Below, piece after piece: positions 5,255 to 9,631 of a DNA stretch of 9,631 nucleotides. The translations under genes were made by a program, and so were the position numbers. The notes beneath the pieces were generated by a model. It saw nothing but the letters and a program-made list of their open reading frames with translations. It searched no databases and was not told the DNA's origin. The DNA is taken from contig VGIE01000060.1 in the NCBI GenBank assembly GCA_016867955.1, forward strand, positions 1 to 9,631, in the 5' to 3' direction. The stretch is from Betaproteobacteria bacterium (GTDB lineage Bacteria > Pseudomonadota > Gammaproteobacteria > Burkholderiales > SG8-39). Each line of letters opens with the position of its first letter. The first letter of the stretch is position 1.

Positions 5255-5401
5255 ATGACTGCCTTCTGGGCGATGGCATTCTTCTGGCTGCGTGCGGCGC
5301 ACGCCGTTGTCTACCTCCTGGCGGTCCCGTACATCCGGACGCTGGTGTTCACGCTGGGTTTTGTTGCTGTGGCCGGCATCTTCTGGGAAATCGTCAGGTA
5401 G
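5255..5401 (+). CDS. MAPEG-family membrane protein, C-terminal half (48 residues)
   Basis: The ATG directly abuts the TAG of the preceding half and is in the same frame. The 48 residues read MTAFWAMAFFWLRAAHAVVY, then LLAVPYIRTLVFTLGFVAVAG, then IFWEIVR. This is helix 3, the conserved R.AH.VVY...PY.RT segment and helix 4 of the MAPEG family. Both halves with the TAG make about 130 codons, the normal length of one MAPEG protein, so little or nothing is missing. An AAGG at 5243-5246 is 8 nt before the ATG, and the TAG-ATG junction would suit translational coupling, so a two-polypeptide protein is possible. Preservation of the second half with no other stop or frameshift suggests the interruption is recent, tolerated, or an error. 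Confidence 0.7.
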   Translation: MTAFWAMAFFWLRAAHAVVYLLAVPYIRTLVFTLGFVAVAGIFWEIVR

Positions 5402-5411
5402 GTCTGGGCAC

Positions 5412-5438
5412 GCCGGCTGCCGATCGTCCGCAGCCGGC
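5412..5438. terminator. Hairpin after the MAPEG gene
   Basis: GCCGGCTGC (5412-5420) pairs perfectly with GCAGCCGGC (5430-5438) around a 9-nt loop, 10 nt after the MAPEG stop codon. No T-run follows on either strand. It lies in the convergent gap between MAPEG and ybiT (5402-5542) and may act as a weak or factor-dependent terminator. Confidence 0.4.
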
Positions 5439-5512
5439 CAGAAACGGGGTCAAGTAGCGCATCATTGCCGGGCAGATCCCGCCCCGCAGTCCGGCGTCCG
5501 TGACCGACCCGG

Positions 5513-5538
5513 CGGCAGCCGGCCGCAGCGGGCTGCCG
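5513..5538. terminator. Hairpin after ybiT
   Basis: CGGCAGCC (5513-5520) pairs with GGCTGCCG (5531-5538) around a 10-nt loop, 4 nt past the ybiT stop codon on the minus strand. There is no U-run. Its arm sequence resembles the 5412-5438 hairpin (GGCTGCCGAT in both), so the two may be copies of one element. Confidence 0.4.
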
Positions 5539-5542
5539 ATAC

Positions 5543-7189
5543 CTACTCGAGGCCCTGGCCGGCGAGGTATTCCTCGTAGGTGCCCTTGTGATCAGTGATC
5601 CTCGCCGGCTTGCCCGGGCCGGCGGGCTCCATGTCAATGACGCGGGTGGCCAGCGAGGACACGAACTGGCGGTCGTGCGACACGAAAATCAGCGTGCCCT
5701 TGTACTTTTCAAGCGCGGTGTTGAGCGACTCGATGGACTCCATGTCGAGGTGGTTGGTGGACTCGTCCATGAGCAGCACGTTGGGCATGGCTAGCATCAG
5801 CTGCCCGAACACCATGCGCTGCTGCTCGCCGCCCGAGATCACCGTCACCGACTTCTTGCCGTCGTCGCCGGTGAACAGCAGCCGGCCCAGGGTGGCGCGC
5901 ACGATCTGGTCGTCGTCGCCTTCGCGGCGCAAGCGCCCGATCCACTCCATCAGCGTCATGTCCTCGGCGAAGTCGGCGGCGTGGTCCTGGGCGCAATAGC
6001 CCGGCCGAGCCTTCTCCGCCCATTTGACGCTGCCGCCGTCGGGCCGCAGTCCACCACCCTCGCCGACCGGCGCGCCCGCGAAACCACCCAGCAGGCAGCG
6101 CAACAGCGAGGTCTTGCCCACGCCGTTGGGCCCGATGATGGCGATGCGCTCGCCCGCCTCGACCATCAGGCTGACGCGGCTGAACAGCGGCTGGTCCCAG
6201 GCCTTGCGCAGGCCCTCCACCTCCAGCGCCAGCCGGTGCAGCTTTTCCTTCTCGTCCACCTCGAAGCGGATGAACGGATACTGACGGCTGGAGGGCTTGA
6301 CGTCCTCCACCTTGAGTTTTTCGATCTGCCTCATGCGCGAGGTGGCCTGGCGCGCCTTCGACTTGTTGGCACGGAAGCGGCGCACGAACTCCTCGAGGTC
6401 GGAAATGCGGTCCTTGTTGCGCGCGTTCTTGGATTCCTGCTGTGCTCGCGCCAGCGTGGAAGCCTCCATGTAGTCGTCGTAGTTGCCCGGATAGATGCGG
6501 ATCTGGCCGAAGTCCACATCGGCCATCTGGGTGCACACGCTGTTGAGGAAATGCCGGTCGTGGGAGATGATCACCATGGTGCTCTGGCGGCTGTTGAGCA
6601 CGTCCTCCAGCCAGCGGATGCTGTTGATGTCGAGGTTGTTGGTGGGCTCGTCGAGCAGCATGATCTCCGGGTCGCCGAACAGGGCCTGCGCCAGCAGCAC
6701 GCGCAGCTTCCAGCCCGGGGCGACGGCGCTCATGGGGCCGACATGCTGCTCGATCGACACGCCCAGGCCCAGCAGCAGCTCGCCGGCGCGCGCCTCGGCG
6801 GTGTAGCCACCGTACTCGGCGTACTTCGCTTCGAGGTCGGCCGCGCGCATGTAGTCCTCTTCGCTGGCGTGCGGATTGGCGTAGATGGCGTCGCGGTCGG
6901 CCATGGCCTGCCACATCTCGGCATGGCCCATCAGCACCACGTCGATCACGCGCGTGTCTTCATAGGCAAACTGGTCCTGGCGCAGCTTTCCCAGGCGCTC
7001 GCCCGAGTCGATGGCCACGCTGCCCGCCGAGGGCTCGAGGTCGCCGCCGAGGATCTTCATGAAGGTCGACTTGCCACAGCCGTTGGCGCCGATCAAGCCG
7101 TAGCGGTTGCCGCCGCCAAACTTGATGGAGACGTTCTCGAACAGCGGCTTTGCGCCGAACTGCATGGTAATGCCGGAGGTGACGATCAC
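5543..7189 (-). CDS. ybiT: ABC-F family ATPase, YbiT type
   Basis: ABC-F proteins are soluble twin-ATPase proteins without membrane domains that bind the ribosomal E site and influence translation. This one has 548 residues and follows E. coli YbiT (about 530) closely along its length. ABC1: Walker A GANGCGKST (34-42), a degenerate signature MSAVAPGWKLR (153-163) as in YbiT, Walker B IMLLDEPTNNLD (176-187), His switch SHDRHF (209-214). The linker with basic helices is at about 245-292 (NKSKARQATSRMRQIEKLK). ABC2: Walker A GPNGVGKTS (353-361), signature ISGGEQQRM (451-459), Walker B VLLMDESTNHLD (471-482), His switch SHDRQF (504-509). Walker B2 has DEST instead of DEPT, and a Gly-rich insertion (about 370-386) follows Walker A2. 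The start is GTG at 7189: AGGA is 6 nt upstream and MIVTSGITMQFGAKPLFENV matches the family start; an in-frame ATG at 7351 would add 54 unconserved residues. Confidence 0.95.
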   Translation of the reverse strand: MIVTSGITMQFGAKPLFENVSIKFGGGNRYGLIGANGCGKSTFMKILGGDLEPSAGSVAIDSGERLGKLRQDQFAYEDTRVIDVVLMGHAEMWQAMADRDAIYANPHASEEDYMRAADLEAKYAEYGGYTAEARAGELLLGLGVSIEQHVGPMSAVAPGWKLRVLLAQALFGDPEIMLLDEPTNNLDINSIRWLEDVLNSRQSTMVIISHDRHFLNSVCTQMADVDFGQIRIYPGNYDDYMEASTLARAQQESKNARNKDRISDLEEFVRRFRANKSKARQATSRMRQIEKLKVEDVKPSSRQYPFIRFEVDEKEKLHRLALEVEGLRKAWDQPLFSRVSLMVEAGERIAIIGPNGVGKTSLLRCLLGGFAGAPVGEGGGLRPDGGSVKWAEKARPGYCAQDHAADFAEDMTLMEWIGRLRREGDDDQIVRATLGRLLFTGDDGKKSVTVISGGEQQRMVFGQLMLAMPNVLLMDESTNHLDMESIESLNTALEKYKGTLIFVSHDRQFVSSLATRVIDMEPAGPGKPARITDHKGTYEEYLAGQGLE

Positions 7190-7545
7190 GCGGAATCCTG
7201 GAGAATCGATGGGGCGCTGGCCCGGGCGGGCCGCCAGACGGTTACCGGGACGCAGCCGGATCACGGGAGGATACGCACGTGGGCCGGACTGTTCTGGCCC
7301 GGATTGTGCCCGACAGGCGGAAATGCCTTGATAGCGGCGCAAACCATACACGAGCGTTCCCGGCGACGCAAACGAGGTTCATGGCACGCGCAGGCAGGCA
7401 GCGTGGCGGGAGATTGTCCGAACAACATCGCCCCGCGGACCGTGCGAGGTTCCGGGGAAACGCGCCGATGACGACTCGGTGATAATGCGCGCTCGCGCAC
7501 TTTCCGACGCCATCCCGTCACCTCTCACCGCCAGCAGGAAACTGC
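7190..7545. other. Divergent intergenic region between ybiT and the epoxide hydrolase gene
   Basis: I see no convincing gene in these 356 nt; the short open frames look like chance in GC-rich DNA, with no domain and no good ribosome binding site. It holds the ybiT leader and candidate promoter, a hairpin GGGCCGGA ctgt TCTGGCCC at 7281-7300 (one G-T pair on the plus strand), and a -10-like GATAAT at 7481-7486 ahead of the epoxide hydrolase gene that lacks a recognisable -35. The hydrolase has AGGA at 7536-7539. Confidence 0.6.
7343..7371 (-). promoter_or_regulatory. Candidate ybiT promoter
   Basis: On the minus strand, TTGCGT (7371-7366), a 17-nt spacer and TATGGT (7348-7343) are each four of six to the sigma-70 consensus. 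A start near 7336 would give a leader of ~147 nt before the GTG start, long enough for leader control, which is known for some ABC-F genes. The call rests on short matches only. Confidence 0.35.
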
Positions 7546-8742
7546 ATGAAATCCGTCATCAACGCAGAACCCTTTCGCATCGACGTCCCCGACAGCGTGC
7601 TGGCGGATCTGAAGGAGCGCATTGCGCGCACGCGCTGGCCGATGGAGGCCAAGGCGCCGCCGTGGAAGTTCGGCGCCAGTCTCGACTACATGCGGCGCGT
7701 CGCCGACCACTGGCAGCATCGCTACGACTGGCGGCGCGCCGAATCTGCGATGAACCGCTTCACGCACTACCGCGTGCGGCTGGGCGCATCGCTCGGCGCC
7801 GATGTCGCGAGCGACGTGCATTTAATCCTCGAGCGCGGCTCGGGATCCGATCCGCTGCCGCTCATCATCACGCATGGCTGGCCTGGCTCCTTCGTGGAGT
7901 TCCTCGACGTGATCGAGCGTCTCGCACACCCCGAGCGCTTCGGCGGCGACGTGAAGGATGCCTTCACCGTCGTGGTCCCGGGCATTCCGGGCTACGGCTT
8001 TTCTGCGCCACCCGCGGCACCAATCACGCCGATCGCGGTCGCGGCGATGTGGCACGAACTGATGACCGGCGTTCTCGGTTGTCAACGCTACGTCGCGCAG
8101 GGCGGCGACTGGGGCGCCATCATCACCTCCTACCTCGCGCTCAATCATCCCCGGAACCTGGCGGCCATCCACATGAACATGGTCGGCTTCCTGGCCAACC
8201 TGTCGCCCGGGTCCGATCCGCTGGACCCCGAGGAGGAAGCCTGGCGCGCCGCCAACGACCGGCAGCGCGGCAAGGAGACTGCCTACGCGCAGGTGCACGC
8301 CACGCGGCCGCAAACCCTGGCCTTCCCGCTCACCGATTCGCCGGTCGGGCTTGCCGCATGGATCCTCGAGAAATACCAGGCCTGGACGGTCGGCGTGACC
8401 GACCCGCCCAAGCCGCTCGACCCGCCGTACGAACTCGACCGGCTGCTCGACAACGTGATGCTGTACTGGCTCAGCGGCATCGCCGGGTCGATCTGGCTGT
8501 ACGTCTCGTTCCAGGACCCGAACCTGCGGGTGCCGCCGCCGGGCGTGCGCGTCGAGGTGCCCACCGGCGTGCTGCTCTGCCCCAACGACCTGTCGCTGCC
8601 GGCGCCAGACCGCTGGATCCGCCGCATGTACAACCTCGTCGACCGGCGCGATGCGCCGCGCGGCGGGCATTTCATCGCGTTTGAGGAAGGGAAGCTGTTT
8701 GTGGAAGAATTGCGGCGCTACTTCGGAAGATACCGGAGCTAG
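7546..8742 (+). CDS. Epoxide hydrolase (alpha/beta hydrolase with EHN domain)
   Basis: This family opens epoxides to diols through a covalent aspartyl-ester intermediate. The protein has 398 residues, typical for members with the N-terminal EHN region, which here covers about 6-115 (FRIDVPDSVLADLKERIARTRWP near the start). The alpha/beta-hydrolase core follows. HGWPGS (110-115) is the oxyanion motif, Asp188 in GGDWG (186-190) the expected nucleophile, Asp348 in PNDLS the expected acid partner, and His375 in GGHF (373-376) the base. The Asp348-His375 spacing fits the family. The cap (about 215-320) contains tyrosines that could activate the epoxide, such as Y307 in LYWLSG and Y319. No signal peptide is seen, so it is cytoplasmic. 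The ATG at 7546 has AGGA 6 nt upstream. It stands 86 nt before the P450 on the same strand, and the two are probably co-transcribed. Juvenile-hormone-type or other EHN-like hydrolase function is the alternative; the substrate is unknown. Confidence 0.92.
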   Translation: MKSVINAEPFRIDVPDSVLADLKERIARTRWPMEAKAPPWKFGASLDYMRRVADHWQHRYDWRRAESAMNRFTHYRVRLGASLGADVASDVHLILERGSGSDPLPLIITHGWPGSFVEFLDVIERLAHPERFGGDVKDAFTVVVPGIPGYGFSAPPAAPITPIAVAAMWHELMTGVLGCQRYVAQGGDWGAIITSYLALNHPRNLAAIHMNMVGFLANLSPGSDPLDPEEEAWRAANDRQRGKETAYAQVHATRPQTLAFPLTDSPVGLAAWILEKYQAWTVGVTDPPKPLDPPYELDRLLDNVMLYWLSGIAGSIWLYVSFQDPNLRVPPPGVRVEVPTGVLLCPNDLSLPAPDRWIRRMYNLVDRRDAPRGGHFIAFEEGKLFVEELRRYFGRYRS

Positions 8743-8828
8743 ACCGCCAACCGCTATTCCGGTGTTATCCACGACCCATCGCGGCACGCCCTGCGTTGCC
8801 AGCGGCGACCAACAAGGAAAGAGCAAGG

Positions 8829-9631
8829 ATGGACAGCAACTCAGCGGCCGCACTGATGGACGAATTTCACGCCCTAATCCCCGGTCTGCCCGACGCGCCG
8901 CGCCAGGAAGTGTTCCAGCGACTGCGCAAGGTTCTACCGGTATTCCGGAGCGAGAAGATCGGCGCCTGGATCGCCGCGCGTCATGAAGATGTCGTGACCC
9001 TGCTGACCAGCGAAGACCGCTTCCAGTATCCGCAGTCGGGGCTCGGCTCGCCCTCGTACGGACGCACGTTCCTGCGCATGAACGGCCGAGAACACAGCAA
9101 GAAGATCGGCATTGTCGGACGCGAGATGCGTTCGGCGCGCGCCCTGCGCGAGCGACTGGACGGCATCGTCCAGCGCCTTGCCCGCGAACGCGCCGAAGGG
9201 CTGCCTTTCGACCAGGTGGTGGACCTGCGCGAAGCCTATACCGCGTGGATTCCGCTTTACACCATCACGGAACTTACCGCGCTGCCCGAAGCCCCGCGCT
9301 TTCGCGCCTGGTACGGCACCATCGTGGCCGGCAGCGCGTCGAGCATCGCCAATCCCGCCGCCCGCGAGTTGGCGCTCAAGGCCCGCGAGGAGGTGGCCGA
9401 ATTCCTCGAGCCCATCATCCAGGAGAGGAAGAAGAATCCGGGCAATGACCTGCTGTCCGACCTGGCCAAGGCGGAATTCGATGGCGAGCCGATTCCTCAT
9501 GATGAAATCGTGTCGAACGTCATATTCATGCTGGCGGCGGGCGTCGAGACCACGGAGCGCGTGCTGACCAGTGCGCTGCGCCACCTCGTGCTCGACCCCG
9601 AGGAGTGGGAATGGCTGCGCGCCAATTATCG
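8829..9631 (+). CDS. Cytochrome P450 (partial, C-terminus cut by the window edge)
   Basis: P450s are heme-thiolate monooxygenases that use two electrons from a redox partner. An open frame starts at ATG 8829 and continues to the edge (267 full codons). The I-helix is clear: FMLAAGVETTERVL at 233-246 contains the oxygen-activating (A/G)GxETT motif (A237-T242). LTSALRHLVLDPEEWEWLR after it is the usual J-helix context (LxxHPxxxxxLR). Upstream, RMNGREHSKKIGIVGREM (83-100) matches the C-helix region, with His89 as the usual histidine. However, the arginine normally found four residues later, which contacts heme, is isoleucine here. The ExxR motif and the heme-cysteine loop lie outside the window. 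AAGGA lies ~10 nt before the ATG; the ATG at codon 10 is an alternative. It is soluble, with no membrane anchor. Neighbouring the epoxide hydrolase suggests oxidation followed by hydrolysis, but no substrate is evident. Confidence 0.9.
   Translation, partial: MDSNSAAALMDEFHALIPGLPDAPRQEVFQRLRKVLPVFRSEKIGAWIAARHEDVVTLLTSEDRFQYPQSGLGSPSYGRTFLRMNGREHSKKIGIVGREMRSARALRERLDGIVQRLARERAEGLPFDQVVDLREAYTAWIPLYTITELTALPEAPRFRAWYGTIVAGSASSIANPAARELALKAREEVAEFLEPIIQERKKNPGNDLLSDLAKAEFDGEPIPHDEIVSNVIFMLAAGVETTERVLTSALRHLVLDPEEWEWLRANY

Noticed and set aside
7281..7300. Hairpin in the ybiT leader as an antibiotic-type attenuator
   Set aside because: The stem is best on the plus strand (a G-T pair becomes A-C on the ybiT transcript) and there is no leader peptide or U-tract I can support.
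5981..7471. 496-codon plus-strand ORF opposite ybiT
   Set aside because: A shadow of ybiT: low-complexity composition, no domain, no ribosome binding site, while the minus strand encodes an unmistakable ABC-F protein.
7261..7521. 86-codon minus-strand ORF in the ybiT-epoxide hydrolase gap
   Set aside because: Arg/Pro/Cys-biased, no ribosome binding site that I trust, no family features; it looks like chance.

Overview
This is a high-GC bacterial chromosome segment, most likely from a betaproteobacterium or a closely related gammaproteobacterium. The main evidence is the minus-strand order rpsF-priB-rpsR-rplI-dnaB. PriB between S6 and S18 is a beta/gammaproteobacterial trait, and the S6, L9 and YbiT sequences fit the same groups. 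Base composition looks even, and I saw no transposase, phage gene, tRNA, rRNA or CRISPR array.

Layout. (1) Positions 1-274, minus strand: the start of a truncated exported thioredoxin-like protein. (2) 360-3847, minus strand: the replication/translation block. Ribosomal proteins S6, S18 and L9 and the primosomal protein PriB form one operon. It has a good promoter at 3965-3994, a structured leader, and a clear intrinsic terminator at 1902-1933. dnaB follows beyond that terminator. (3) 4057-5401, plus strand, divergent from rpsF: a crotonase-superfamily enzyme lacking both classical hydratase glutamates, then a MAPEG-family membrane protein cut in the middle by an in-frame amber codon directly followed by ATG. 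(4) 5543-7189, minus strand: a YbiT-type ABC-F ATPase, convergent with the MAPEG gene. (5) 7546-9631, plus strand: an epoxide hydrolase with an EHN domain, then a cytochrome P450 cut by the window edge before its heme-binding loop.

How the genes work together. The minus-strand block is housekeeping: small- and large-subunit ribosomal proteins, primosome restart and the replicative helicase. The plus-strand genes (crotonase, MAPEG, epoxide hydrolase, P450) look like a lipid, aromatic or xenobiotic oxidation and detoxification neighbourhood. No substrate can be named from sequence.

I do not see a clearly new multi-gene system. The points most worth a second look are: the rpsF leader, where a stable hairpin with a CCG loop is followed by a U-rich tract, suggesting an attenuator that S6:S18 could control; the amber-split MAPEG gene; the paired hairpin repeats after rplI, whose outer stems differ but still pair; and the crotonase active site. 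Several genes use non-ATG starts (rpsF GTG, priB TTG, ybiT GTG).
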